From assembly GCA_947451145.1 (NCBI GenBank), contig CANFXW010000018.1, forward strand, positions 1-64,000: 64,000 bases of DNA, written 5' to 3'. The notes under the pieces are model-generated. The model was not told where the DNA came from and did no database searches. It saw nothing but the letters and a program-made list of their open reading frames with translations. Positions within the stretch are counted from its first letter, which is position 1; every line of letters starts with the position of its first letter. The stretch is from Sphingomonadaceae bacterium. Lineage in GTDB: Bacteria; Pseudomonadota; Alphaproteobacteria; Sphingomonadales; Sphingomonadaceae. Shown in pieces: positions 27,530 through 39,256 of this stretch. A program made the position numbers and the translations under genes.

Positions 27530-28741
27530 ATGGCCGGGATGACAGCACAAGTGCCCAAAAGTCTGGCGGCCGGGCAGGCCATCAAGATCATCGACGCCGA
27601 TACGCACCTCACCGAACCGCACGATATGTGGGTGAAACGCGCCCCGGCCGCGATCCGGGACCGGGTGCCGCAGGTCAAAATGCTGAACGGCCAGCGCTGC
27701 TGGGTGATCGATGGCGACAAGTCGATCGGCACCGGCGCGCATCCCAACAGCTCGGTGCTGAAGGCAGGCGGCAAAGTCCGCGATCTCGACGTGTTCCTGA
27801 AATTGCAGTTCGAGGATGTCCACGCCGGTTCCTCCGACGTGAAAGAGCGGCTGAAGGTGATGGACGAGGCGGGGATCTATGCCCAGATCGTCTATCCCAA
27901 CATCCTCGGCTTCGGCGGTCAGGCTTCGGCCCGCGTCGATCCCGAACTGCGCCTCGCCTGCGTGCAGATTTACAACGATGCCATGGCCGAGATTCAGGAA
28001 GAGAGCGGCCAGCGGCTGTTCCCGATGGCGCTGCTGCCGTGGTGGGATGTCAAACAGGCGGTGATCGAAACCGAGCGGTGCATCGCGATGGGACTGAAAG
28101 GCATCAACATCAATTCGGACCCGCATACCTCCAAGGACGAGGACGGGAACATGATCCCCGATCTCGGCACCGAGCACTGGTATCCGCTGTGGGAGGTCTG
28201 CGAGGACAAGAAGCTGCCGGTCAACTTCCACATCGGCGCCAGCGAAACCGCGATCGACTGGATGGGCAAGCAGGGCTGGCCCTCGCTCACCCGTGATCTG
28301 CGCTCGGGCATTTCGGGTGCGATGATCTTCTTCAACAACGGCGCGGTGGTATCGAACCTGATCTATTCGGGCATCCTTGACCGCTTCAAGGGGCTGAAAT
28401 TCGTCAGCGTGGAAAGCGGTATCGGCTGGGTGCCGTTCCTGATGGAAGCGCTCGACTACCAGCTCGCCGAAATCGCCGAGACCAAGGGGTTCGAGAAGAA
28501 GCCTTCGGAATACTTCCGCAGCAACTTCTATGGCTGCTTCTGGTTCGAGCAGGGCAAGAACATGGCCGAGATGGTCCGCAAGGTCGGCGTCGACAACTGC
28601 CTGTTCGAAACCGACTTCCCGCATCCGACCTCGCTCTATCCGATCGACAATCTGGAGGCGCGGATTTCGGACCTGACCCATGAGGAGCGGGTGAAGGTGC
28701 TGAGCACCAATGCGGCGGGGTTGTACGGGATTGCGGTTTAG
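27530..28741 (+). CDS. Amidohydrolase family protein
   Basis: DADTHLTEPHDMWVKRAP, FETDFPHPTSLYP metal-dependent hydrolase motifs. Confidence 0.88.
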   Translation: MAGMTAQVPKSLAAGQAIKIIDADTHLTEPHDMWVKRAPAAIRDRVPQVKMLNGQRCWVIDGDKSIGTGAHPNSSVLKAGGKVRDLDVFLKLQFEDVHAGSSDVKERLKVMDEAGIYAQIVYPNILGFGGQASARVDPELRLACVQIYNDAMAEIQEESGQRLFPMALLPWWDVKQAVIETERCIAMGLKGININSDPHTSKDEDGNMIPDLGTEHWYPLWEVCEDKKLPVNFHIGASETAIDWMGKQGWPSLTRDLRSGISGAMIFFNNGAVVSNLIYSGILDRFKGLKFVSVESGIGWVPFLMEALDYQLAEIAETKGFEKKPSEYFRSNFYGCFWFEQGKNMAEMVRKVGVDNCLFETDFPHPTSLYPIDNLEARISDLTHEERVKVLSTNAAGLYGIAV

Positions 28742-28771
28742 GGTTTAGCCCTTCCCATCCAAAAAAAGACC

Positions 28772-28911
28772 CGTCATCCTGAACTCGTTTCAGGATCCAT
28801 CGTGCCGCAAGCCCAGTTCTTGCCGGAGGGAAGTAAACCGCGAGGCCTTGCTGCCCAACTGAGCTTCGGCCTGTGTGGAGAAATGGATCCTGAAACAAGT
28901 TCAGGATGACG
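28772..28911. repeat. ~140-bp composite palindromic repeat, copy 1
   Basis: cgtcatcctgaactcgtttcaggatccat ... atggatcctgaaacaagttcaggatgacg. Confidence 0.85.
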
Positions 28912-28943
28912 GAAGGGGGCAATGGGGGCTGTCCCTATTTACC

Positions 28944-30722
<1,779 letters not shown>

Positions 30723-30796
30723 AGGGGGGCTATGGCAGATTGGCAGGCGCAGGCTAGTCGGAATCTGGTCTTTAGAACTACCCAAAATAGCCCGCT

Positions 30797-30906
30797 GTCA
30801 TTCCCGCGAAAGCGGGAACCCATCTCCCGAACGTGCTTTTTGACCTGAGGTGTCGTGTGAGGCGGCGAGGTTTGGAGATGGGTCCCCGCTTTCGCGGGGA
30901 TGACGG
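30797..30906. repeat. Paired palindromic repeat
   Basis: cattcccgcgaaagcgggaacccatctcc ... ggagatgggtccccgctttcgcggggatgacg. Confidence 0.75.
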
Positions 30907-30916
30907 AGGTATTAGA

Positions 30917-32092
30917 TTAACGCGAAATTCGCTCCACCAGTGCCTCTTCCTCGGCGGTGAACTGGCTGCGCTTGGCTTTGGAACCCGGCGGTACGGCGCT
31001 GGTGAAGAAGGCCAGCCCCTTGCCGGTTCGCGGATCGACCCACAGCCCAGCCTTCAGGCCATAGGCATCGCCCGAGTGGCCGATCCGCAATTTGCCGTCG
31101 CCAAACAGCGCGTCGTGGCAGGGCCTGCCGCCGGAACCGATGCGGTGGAGCGCGAGGCCATAGGCGCAGAAGAAGCCGTTCGCCTCGCCATCCTCGCCCG
31201 CGCCGTTGCTGCCGGTGAAGGTCCATGCTGCGCGGGTCATGGCGCCAAAGCTGCGGCGCGAGATCAGGCCTTGGCCGCGGTTTGCCAGCACTTGTCCGAT
31301 GCGCGCGAGGGCCTTCATCGAGATCCTGAGGCCTCCTTGCGGCGAGAACAGCGCGCCATTGCTGCCGGGGGCGTAGGTGGAAAGATCGCAAGCCGCGCCT
31401 TCGGGAGTCACTACGGGGCAGGGGGCCTTGCCCTTCAGATCGTCCTTCGCCACTTCGCCACTGGCGCGGTAGAGCACCACGGCGCGGTTCACGGCGGCGG
31501 GGGAACAGCCCGACCAGTTGAAACAGGCATCGAGCTTCAGCGGCTTCAGCACGAGGCGGCTCATCAGCCGGTCAAACCGGGTCCTGCTCACCGCCTCCAT
31601 CACGCTGGCGACCACCGGGAAGTTGAGGTTGGTATAGTGGAACCAGTCCGATCCCGGCGCGTGGGTGCTATCCCAAACGCGCGGATCGCTCAGCTGCTGG
31701 CGCAGGCTGGTGCCCAGCGGGATGATGTAGAGGTCCGGCCCGTCGATCAGGCTCGATCGGTGCGATAGCAGCAGGCGGAGCGTAATGACCTTGTCCGGGA
31801 AGGCCGGGTTGCGCAGCTTCCAGCCGAGATAGTCCGAGATATCGCGATCAAGATTGAGCTGGCCCCGGTCGACCATCCGCATCAGCCCCAGCGTGGTCAC
31901 CAGCTTGGAAATAGAGGCGATCCGCACCGGATCATCGGCGCTCACCGCGCGGCCGCTCACTCGGTCAGCCAGGCCCTCGGCGAGCACAGGGCGGATGTGG
32001 CTCCGGTCAAAGGCCACGGCCACCGCCGCCGGTGGTTCCGCGTGGAGCGGGGCGGCGAGTGCCAACGCGAGCAGGGCGAGGATCAGACGCAT
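30917..32092 (-). CDS. Serine hydrolase (beta-lactamase/penicillin-binding family)
   Basis: SISKLVTTLGLMRM (SxxK), signal peptide MRLILALLALALAAPLHA; longer ORF is repeat readthrough. Confidence 0.85.
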   Translation of the reverse strand: MRLILALLALALAAPLHAEPPAAVAVAFDRSHIRPVLAEGLADRVSGRAVSADDPVRIASISKLVTTLGLMRMVDRGQLNLDRDISDYLGWKLRNPAFPDKVITLRLLLSHRSSLIDGPDLYIIPLGTSLRQQLSDPRVWDSTHAPGSDWFHYTNLNFPVVASVMEAVSRTRFDRLMSRLVLKPLKLDACFNWSGCSPAAVNRAVVLYRASGEVAKDDLKGKAPCPVVTPEGAACDLSTYAPGSNGALFSPQGGLRISMKALARIGQVLANRGQGLISRRSFGAMTRAAWTFTGSNGAGEDGEANGFFCAYGLALHRIGSGGRPCHDALFGDGKLRIGHSGDAYGLKAGLWVDPRTGKGLAFFTSAVPPGSKAKRSQFTAEEEALVERISR

Positions 32093-32151
32093 GGGAGGGT
32101 GATAGCGTGAAAATGCAAGAACCCAAATTTGAACATGATCTCTCCCTTTTT

Positions 32152-32291
32152 CGTCATCCTGAACTCGTTTCAGGATCCATTTCTCGGAACAACCCGAAGC
32201 GCTGTTTGGCAAAAATGCCTCACGGTTTGTCTCTCTCCGGCTCCAACTGGGCTTTCGGCGTGATGGATCCTGAAACGAGTTCAGGATGACG
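32152..32291. repeat. ~140-bp composite palindromic repeat, copy 2 (reverse internal orientation)
   Basis: Same termini as 28772-28911. Confidence 0.85.
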
Positions 32292-32358
32292 GGGGAAGGT
32301 GAAAACTGAGCGCGCGGTGACCATTCCACAAACCTGCAATCTGCTTTAAACCCACCCC

Positions 32359-32634
32359 ATGACCAAACCAACCCAACTCGAAGAGGCCACCCACCGCGCG
32401 CTCGAACTCGGTGCCGAGCTTGAATCCTCGGGCGATGCGAAGACCGGTGGCGAGGCGCTGGAGCGCAGCCGGGCGCTGCTCCATGCGTGGGTGGATACGG
32501 TCGTTGGCGTAGTGATCAACGCGGGCCTTGGCCGGGTGACGCTGATCCATGCCAATGGCAAGGAATCGAGCGTCGCTTCGAGCGAATTGCCCTTTCTGCT
32601 GTCGCAGCCGGCGAAGTTCGAAAGCCTGTCCTAG
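32359..32634 (+). CDS. Hypothetical protein
   Basis: 91-aa ORF with good coding character. Confidence 0.6.
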   Translation: MTKPTQLEEATHRALELGAELESSGDAKTGGEALERSRALLHAWVDTVVGVVINAGLGRVTLIHANGKESSVASSELPFLLSQPAKFESLS

Positions 32635-33416
32635 TCGAAAACGTCAACCAGATGGGCTGAACGGCCGCCTTCCTTGACCAGCACGGTTTCGAGATAGACC
32701 GAGGTCAGCAGTGCATTCATCGCTAGGCCGAGCAGCATTCCGACCGGCACCATCACGGCCATCAGCAGCGGCGTCTGGTTCGTCGGCATCGCAAATTGCG
32801 AGAGGTTGGTCCCCAACAGCGACAGGATGACGCCAAACACCACGATGTAGAACACGACCATAACCAGAAACCACGTGCCGAAAATGCTCAGCCGCATCCC
32901 GCGGGTCAGCTCGCGGCTGCGACCAAAGCTGGCGAAAACGCCCAGATTTTCGCCGACCAGAGCCGGGATCGCCGCGCTCCACATGGTCGACAGGATCAGC
33001 CCCGGTATGAACAGCAGGATAAAGGCCGGTATCAGGGCGAGGTACCACAGGATCATCAGGCCAACGAGCGGCAGGAACTTGGCGAACCCGGCGCTCAGGC
33101 AATCGGCAAAGCTCGATTGGCCGGTATCGGCAAATTTCAGCATGCCGTGGATCGATCCGGCGAACGACACGCCGCTCATCACGATCGAAACCAGCATGAG
33201 CGCCCAATACCAGCCGGAGCTGAAAATCGAGAGCGCCGCCAGCGGATCTTTGGGATCGGCAGCGGTAACACTAGCCATCATCGATCGCTGGAAGAACCAC
33301 TGGATTGCCATGCTGACAACATGGACCACGAAGAGCAGCAGACCGACGCTTCCCAGCGTCCCCCGCGCCAGAGTGAATGCCCGCGAAAAGACACGCCCGA
33401 TGCTATAGGATTCCAT
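32631..33416 (-). CDS. Multi-TM membrane protein
   Basis: Several hydrophobic segments (VGLLLFVVHVVSMAI, LVGLMILWYLALIPAFILLFIPGLIL). Confidence 0.7.
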   Translation of the reverse strand: MESYSIGRVFSRAFTLARGTLGSVGLLLFVVHVVSMAIQWFFQRSMMASVTAADPKDPLAALSIFSSGWYWALMLVSIVMSGVSFAGSIHGMLKFADTGQSSFADCLSAGFAKFLPLVGLMILWYLALIPAFILLFIPGLILSTMWSAAIPALVGENLGVFASFGRSRELTRGMRLSIFGTWFLVMVVFYIVVFGVILSLLGTNLSQFAMPTNQTPLLMAVMVPVGMLLGLAMNALLTSVYLETVLVKEGGRSAHLVDVFD

Positions 33417-33489
33417 TGCCCCGCTCCTCTGCTCCGTATCGCGCAGGAGGCTACCTCAATATATCTGGAAATCCAGCGGAATTTTCAGG

Positions 33490-35583
33490 CTAGAGCCGCT
33501 CAGCCTCGGCCACGGCATCGCTCGCCCGCAGCGCCGAAACGATCCGCGCCAGATGGGCAAGATCGTTGACCTCAAGGTCCACTTCATAGGTGCCGAACAG
33601 CTCGTCGCGCCCGGTCATCTGCAGGTGGACGATGTTGGCGCGGTTGCCGGCGAAGATGCCGGTGACTTCCGCGAGCGTGCCCGGCCGGTTGTGCAGCACG
33701 GTGCGGATGCGCCCGACAGCGCCGGTGGTGCGTTCGCCCCAAGACAGATCAAGCCAATCGGCATCGACACCGTCGGCGAGTTTCAGGCAATCGATGGTGT
33801 GAACCTCAACCCCTTCGCCCTTGCGGCGCAGGCCGACGATGCGGTCACCCGGCACCGGATGGCAGCATTCGCCAAGCTGGAAACCCATGCCCGGGGTCAG
33901 CCCCATGATCGAGATGGCGCGTTCCTGCTTGGGCCATTCCTCGGCCTCGCCCATGCCCTTGGTGCTGCCGGGAACCAGCGCTTCCAGCACGGCGCGGTCA
34001 TCGATCTTGGCCGTGCCGATGCGGACCATCAGGTCCTCCTCGTCCTCCAGCCCCAGCCGCTTGACCGCTTCCTTGATCGCCTTCTTGCCGATCTTGGCGG
34101 GCAGGCGGTTGGAGATTTCCTCGAACAGTTTGAGGCCGATGGCGGCGACTTCTTCGCGTTCCTTGGCGCGCACGGCGCGGCGGATCGCGGCGCGCGCCTT
34201 GCCGGTGACGACGAAAGACAGCCAGGCGAGCTGGGGGCTGGCCTTGCGGCTCTTGATGATCTCCACCACGTCGCCGTTGTTGAGCGGCGTGCGCAGCGGC
34301 ATGTGGCGGCTGTTGATCTTGGCGCCGACGGCCATCGATCCCAGATCGGTGTGGACGTCATAGGCAAAGTCGATCGGCGTCGATCCCTTGGGCAGCTGGT
34401 GCAGCGCGCCCTTGGGGCTGAAGGCAAAGATGCGGTCCTGATAGATCGCCATGCGGGTGTGTTCGAGCAGCTCGTCGGCATCGTGGCTGGCATCGACGAT
34501 CTCGATCAGATCGCGCAGCCAGCCGACTTGCCCGTCAGGCTGGACCCCGCCCTGCTTGTAGGCCCAGTGCGCGGCAAGGCCGAATTCGTTGAGCCGGTGC
34601 ATGTCACGCGTGCGGATCTGCACCTCCATCCGCATGGCGTTTTCGAACACGAGCGACGTGTGCAGCGAGCGATAGCCGTTGGCCTTGGGCGTCGAGATAT
34701 AGTCCTTGAAGCGGCCCGGAATCATCTGCCAGGTCTGGTGCAGCACCCCCAGCGCGCGATAGCAATCATCGGGGCTTTCGGTGAGCACGCGAAAGGCCAT
34801 GATGTCGGTGATCTGCTCAAAGGAAACGTGGCGCTCGGCCATCTTCTTCCAGATCGAATAGGGGTGCTTTTCGCGGCCTGAAACCTCTACCCGGATACCT
34901 GCTTCGGCCAGCGCCTGCTTGATGGCCAGCGCAATCGAATCCACCTGTCCGCCGCCGGTCGAGCGGATCTGCGCCAGCCGCCCGGTGATCAGGCCATAGG
35001 CCTCGGGCTCAAGCTGTTCGAAGGCGAGCAGCTGCATCTCGCGCATATATTCGTACATGCCCACCCGCTCGGCGAGCGGGGCGTAGATATCCATGGTTTC
35101 GTGGGCAATGCGGCGGCGCTTGTCCTCGCTCTTGATGAAGTGCAGCGTGCGCATGTTGTGCAGCCGGTCGGCGAGCTTGACCAGCAGGACGCGGATGTCC
35201 TCGCTCATCGCCAGCAGGAACTTGCGCAGGTTTTCCGCCGCCCGCTCGTTGTCGCTCATCGCCTCGATCTTGGAGAGCTTGGTCACGCCGTCGACCAGCC
35301 GGGCGACGTCAGGCCCGAACAGCTTTTCCACTTCGGCGATCGTGGCGAGAGTATCTTCCACTGTATCGTGGAGCAGGGCAGTGATGATGGTTTCCTGATC
35401 GAGCTTGAGCTCGGTCATCAGGCCGGCCACCTCGATCGGATGGCTGAAATAAGGATCGCCGCTCGCCCGCTTCTGGCTGCCGTGCTTCTGCACCGTGTAA
35501 ACGTAGGCGCGGTTGAGCAGCGCCTCGTTTGCATCGGGATCATACGCTAAAACGCGTTCAACAAGTTCGTACTGTCGCAGCAT
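33490..35583 (-). CDS. rsh: Bifunctional (p)ppGpp synthetase/hydrolase (RelA/SpoT homologue)
   Basis: HD hydrolase (ALLHDTVEDT), synthetase (GRFKDYISTPKANGYRSLHTSLV), TGS and ACT domains. Confidence 0.96.
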   Translation of the reverse strand: MLRQYELVERVLAYDPDANEALLNRAYVYTVQKHGSQKRASGDPYFSHPIEVAGLMTELKLDQETIITALLHDTVEDTLATIAEVEKLFGPDVARLVDGVTKLSKIEAMSDNERAAENLRKFLLAMSEDIRVLLVKLADRLHNMRTLHFIKSEDKRRRIAHETMDIYAPLAERVGMYEYMREMQLLAFEQLEPEAYGLITGRLAQIRSTGGGQVDSIALAIKQALAEAGIRVEVSGREKHPYSIWKKMAERHVSFEQITDIMAFRVLTESPDDCYRALGVLHQTWQMIPGRFKDYISTPKANGYRSLHTSLVFENAMRMEVQIRTRDMHRLNEFGLAAHWAYKQGGVQPDGQVGWLRDLIEIVDASHDADELLEHTRMAIYQDRIFAFSPKGALHQLPKGSTPIDFAYDVHTDLGSMAVGAKINSRHMPLRTPLNNGDVVEIIKSRKASPQLAWLSFVVTGKARAAIRRAVRAKEREEVAAIGLKLFEEISNRLPAKIGKKAIKEAVKRLGLEDEEDLMVRIGTAKIDDRAVLEALVPGSTKGMGEAEEWPKQERAISIMGLTPGMGFQLGECCHPVPGDRIVGLRRKGEGVEVHTIDCLKLADGVDADWLDLSWGERTTGAVGRIRTVLHNRPGTLAEVTGIFAGNRANIVHLQMTGRDELFGTYEVDLEVNDLAHLARIVSALRASDAVAEAERL

Positions 35584-35683
35584 TGCAGTGCAACATGGCG
35601 GGCGAAGGGGGGGTAGGGCAAGTCTGTTGACCTACTTGTGGCAATTTTCTGCCCTTGACCCCGCCGTTCAGCCCTCTGGTGGC

Positions 35684-37354
35684 TCACCCGGCCGCGACAG
35701 CATCTTTCGCCGCGAGGTAGCCGAAGACGAAGCTCGGCCCGATGTTCACGCCCGAACCCGGGCTGGTGCGGCCCATGACCGATGCGGCAGAGGTGCCGGT
35801 GGCGTAGAGGCCCTTGATCGGTTTTCCGTCGGCGCGCAGCACGCGGGCCTTTTCATCGCAGACAACGCCGCCCAGCGTGGAAACGTCGCCGGGGATCACC
35901 GGCACGGCGTGGAACGGACCTTCGGCGATCTCGCCCAGCGTCTGGTTGGGCTTGTGGAAGGGATCGCCCAGCCACTTGTCATATTCGCGCGCGCCGCGGT
36001 GGAAATCGGCATCGTTGTTCTGGCCGACAAAGCCGTTGAAGCGGTCAACCGTGCCGCGCAGCGTGGCGGGATCAATCTTGAGCGAGGCGGCAAGGCCTTC
36101 GATGGTGTCGGCGGTGTGGAGGTAGCCGCTTTCGGTCCAGGCGTCGGGCTTCTTCGATCCGGGCATGGTGCCGGCGATCATCACGTTCTTCATCACTCGA
36201 TTGTCGAAAATCGCCCAGCTGGGGATCGCCGGAGCTTCCTTGTTCCGCTCCATCATGCGCTGGCAGTATTCGGTGTAGGAGCCGCCTTCGTTCATGTAGC
36301 GCACGCCGGTCTGGTCAACCATGATCGCATGCGGTGCGGCGGTAACGCCCTGGACGCCGGGCTTCATCGGCCAGTGTTCCGCGCCCGGCGGCATAGTCAG
36401 CGGGCTGCCGACGAAGCTGTCCATCTGGGCAATGGCTGCGCCGTGGCGCATCATTTCCTGGATCATCTCGCCGGTATCGCCCTCGGTCACCGAGGTGTTG
36501 ATGATCGAGCTGCCGGGCATGTAGGTGTCACGCATCGCCTGGTTGAGCGCAAAACCGCCAGCGTTGACCAGCACGCCCAGCCGCGCACCGACGCGCCAGG
36601 GCTTGCCGTCCTTTTCGGTGACCACGCCAACCACTGCGCCGTCCTCGACGATCAGTTCCTTGACCGGCGAATTGTTGCGCAGATCAACGCCGGCCTGAAT
36701 CGCTGCTTTCATCATCCGGCCCTGCAGTGCGGCACCGGCGGTGACATAACGCTTGCCGGTCAGCTTGGAGAGGATGATGCGGAAGCCCATGCGCACCAGC
36801 GCCTTCTTGGCCGGCCACGATTTCTTGACATGCGGCAGCTGCAGCGCGTCTTCGAGCGAGACCGGCATCGGCAGGAAGTTGGGACGCAGCAGTGCGGCCT
36901 TGTCACCCAGTTCGTTGGCATCAAACAGATCGGCCACCACGGTGCGCCCGGGAACCGAGCCGCCGGGAGCCTCGTCGTAGTAGTCCGGCCACGAAGTGAT
37001 GCGCGAGAATTTCAGGCCCTGACCCATCAGGAAGTCGAGCATGCGCGGGCCGTTCTCGAGGAAAGCCTGCCGCCGCGCCTTAGAAGCGCCGGGGGCATCG
37101 TTATGATCGCCGACGACGGCATCGAGGTACTTGGTCCCGGCCTCAAGGCTGTCCGGCACGCCGGCCTTGGCCATGAAGGGGTTGTTCGGGATCCACATCA
37201 CGCCGCCCGACTTGCAGGTGGTGCCGCCCAGCAGTTCGGTCTTTTCCAGCACCAGCGCGGTCTTGCCCGCAGAGCGCGCCACGAGCGCCGCACACATGGA
37301 ACCGCCGCCGCTGCCTGCCACGACAAAATCGAAAGTCTCGTCAAAACCGCTCAT
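35684..37354 (-). CDS. FAD-dependent oxidoreductase (fumarate reductase / 3-ketosteroid dehydrogenase-like)
   Basis: FDFVVAGSGGGSMCAALVA; C-terminal GLYATGTSAASVMGRTSPGSGVNIGPSFVFGYLAA. Confidence 0.9.
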   Translation of the reverse strand: MSGFDETFDFVVAGSGGGSMCAALVARSAGKTALVLEKTELLGGTTCKSGGVMWIPNNPFMAKAGVPDSLEAGTKYLDAVVGDHNDAPGASKARRQAFLENGPRMLDFLMGQGLKFSRITSWPDYYDEAPGGSVPGRTVVADLFDANELGDKAALLRPNFLPMPVSLEDALQLPHVKKSWPAKKALVRMGFRIILSKLTGKRYVTAGAALQGRMMKAAIQAGVDLRNNSPVKELIVEDGAVVGVVTEKDGKPWRVGARLGVLVNAGGFALNQAMRDTYMPGSSIINTSVTEGDTGEMIQEMMRHGAAIAQMDSFVGSPLTMPPGAEHWPMKPGVQGVTAAPHAIMVDQTGVRYMNEGGSYTEYCQRMMERNKEAPAIPSWAIFDNRVMKNVMIAGTMPGSKKPDAWTESGYLHTADTIEGLAASLKIDPATLRGTVDRFNGFVGQNNDADFHRGAREYDKWLGDPFHKPNQTLGEIAEGPFHAVPVIPGDVSTLGGVVCDEKARVLRADGKPIKGLYATGTSAASVMGRTSPGSGVNIGPSFVFGYLAAKDAVAAG

Positions 37355-37461
37355 CAGTCCGCCCTCTTCCTCAGTCCCGCGAAATGCTACAGGCGGGAAT
37401 CATTTGGCGGCTTGATGCCCGCAAGCAGCCTCGCAGGCAATAGCTCACGGATGCAAAAGCA

Positions 37462-38340
37462 TCAGCTCCACACGGCTTCGGGCGGCAGACTCATCAATAT
37501 CGCGTCGATGTTGCCGCCGGTCTTGAGGCCGAACAGCGTACCGCGATCATAGACGAGGTTGAATTCGGCATAGCGCCCGCGCCATTCGAGTTGCTGCAGC
37601 TTTTCTGCCGGGCTGTGCGCCATGCCCATCCGCTTGCGCACAATGGCAGGGAAAGAAGCGAGGAAAGCGCGGCCGACGTCTTGCGTGAAGGCGAAGTTGG
37701 CCTCCCACTGGGCTTCGTCAGCGCATTCCAGATGATCATAGAAGATCCCGCCCACACCGCGGTGGCACTTGCGGTGGGGGATGTAGAAGTATTCGTCGGC
37801 CCAAGCCTTGAACCGGTCATAGTAATCCGCGCCGTGCGCGTCGCAGGCGGCCTTGTAGGCGGCGTGGAACTGCGCGGTGTCTTCCTCGTAAGGGATCGGC
37901 GGATTGAGATCGCCGCCGCCGCCGAACCATGCCTTGGTCGTGGTCAGGAACCGCGTGTTCATGTGGACTGCGGGCACATGCGGGTTGGCCATGTGGGCCA
38001 CCAGAGAGATCCCCGTGGCCGAGAACGCGTTGTTCTCTGCACTCGCGCCGTTGATCGTTCGGGCAAAGTCCTTTTGCAGCCCCCCGCGCACGGTGGAGAT
38101 GTTGACGCCGACCTTCTCGAAGACCTTGCCCTTCATCAGGCCCTGCGTGCCGCCGCCAGTGTCGCCGCCCGTGTCGCTTGTGGGCTCGCCTTCAACTTCG
38201 CTGCGCTTCCAGGGGGTGTACTGGAAGCCGGCGTCAGAGCCGGCCTCGCGCTCGATCGCTTCGAACTCGGCGCAAATCATATCGCGCAAGTCCTGAAACC
38301 AGGCAGAGGCGCGGGCGGTGTAGGGGGTCCAGTCGGTCAT
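37462..38340 (-). CDS. hemF: Oxygen-dependent coproporphyrinogen III oxidase
   Basis: RGGGTQGLMKGKVFEKVGVN-type region, WFGGGGDLNPP, EFNLVYDRGTLFGLKTGG. Confidence 0.95.
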   Translation of the reverse strand: MTDWTPYTARASAWFQDLRDMICAEFEAIEREAGSDAGFQYTPWKRSEVEGEPTSDTGGDTGGGTQGLMKGKVFEKVGVNISTVRGGLQKDFARTINGASAENNAFSATGISLVAHMANPHVPAVHMNTRFLTTTKAWFGGGGDLNPPIPYEEDTAQFHAAYKAACDAHGADYYDRFKAWADEYFYIPHRKCHRGVGGIFYDHLECADEAQWEANFAFTQDVGRAFLASFPAIVRKRMGMAHSPAEKLQQLEWRGRYAEFNLVYDRGTLFGLKTGGNIDAILMSLPPEAVWS

Positions 38341-38384
38341 AGCGCGCGCTTGCCAAATCGTGCGGGGCGCGTAAAGCAAAAGCC

Positions 38385-39056
38385 ATGGTTCCCTTTTCGT
38401 TCGCAGGTCAGGAATGGCGTATGTTGCGCTCGGGCGCGCTGTTCTGGCCGCGCGAAAATGCGCTGCTGGTGGCCGATCTGCATCTGGAAAAGGGCAGTTT
38501 CTTCGCCCGCTTTGGCCAGTTGCTCCCGCCCTATGACAGCCGCGAAACACTGGAGCGGGTGGCGCTGGCGCTGCGTGAAAGCGGCGCGCGGCGGGTGCTG
38601 TGCCTTGGCGATTCGTTCCACGATGCCGGCGGCGCGGCGCGGCTGGAGCCGCACGCGGCGGGAATGCTCGCGGCGCTCACCCGGGCGACCGACTGGGTGT
38701 GGATCACCGGCAACCACGATGAGGGCGCGCAGCCTGCCGAGGGCGGCGCGCTGGTCGAAGAGCTCAACATCGGCGGCATTGCGCTGCGCCATCAGGCGCA
38801 AGCCGGTGAGGCGGGTCTGGAGCTTTCGGGCCACTTCCACCCCAAGCTGCGCCTGACCGTGCGCGGCCGCCAGATCGTCCGGCCCTGTGCGGTGGCGAGC
38901 GACAACCGGCTGGTGCTGCCTGCCTTCGGAGCCTTCACCGGCGGCATGGATGCGGCCGACCCCGCGATCCTCGCCGCGCTGCAACCCGCCCGCGCGATCC
39001 GGGCACTGGTGCCAACACGCGAGAAGCTGGTGCAGGTTCCGCTGTGGGCGGCTTAG
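38385..39056 (+). CDS. pdeM: Ligase-associated DNA damage response endonuclease PdeM (metallophosphatase)
   Basis: VADLHLEKGSFFA, CLGDSFHD, ITGNHDEG, SGHFHPK. Confidence 0.85.
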   Translation: MVPFSFAGQEWRMLRSGALFWPRENALLVADLHLEKGSFFARFGQLLPPYDSRETLERVALALRESGARRVLCLGDSFHDAGGAARLEPHAAGMLAALTRATDWVWITGNHDEGAQPAEGGALVEELNIGGIALRHQAQAGEAGLELSGHFHPKLRLTVRGRQIVRPCAVASDNRLVLPAFGAFTGGMDAADPAILAALQPARAIRALVPTREKLVQVPLWAA

Positions 39057-39086
39057 GTTAGGCCCACCCCCGACCTTGTCCAACCC

Positions 39087-39226
39087 CGTCATCCTGAACT
39101 TGTTTCAGGATCCATCGGGCCTCAAGCTCAGTGCAAGCAGGATAAACGCAAACCGAGAGGCACTTGCTGCTCCACAAAGCTCTGGCCGTGTGGAGAAATG
39201 GATCCTGAAACAAGTTCAGGATGACG
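39087..39226. repeat. ~140-bp composite palindromic repeat, copy 3
   Basis: Same termini as 28772-28911. Confidence 0.85.
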
Positions 39227-39256
39227 AAGAGTGAGTAACGAGGATGGGTAAGCCAG

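Noticed and set aside
27380-28681. 433-aa reverse ORF opposite the amidohydrolase
   Set aside because: Antisense shadow; also runs into tRNA-Gly
32093-32371. N-terminal extension of the serine hydrolase ORF
   Set aside because: Translation of the composite repeat (ILNSFQDPS...KWILKRVQDDE); the signal peptide start at 32092 is the real start
33553-34881. 442-aa forward ORF opposite rsh
   Set aside because: Antisense shadow of a well-supported RelA/SpoT gene
35513-37552. 679-aa forward ORF opposite the FAD oxidoreductase
   Set aside because: Very long but antisense to a clear flavoprotein; His/Gly/Ala-rich composition typical of codon-biased shadows
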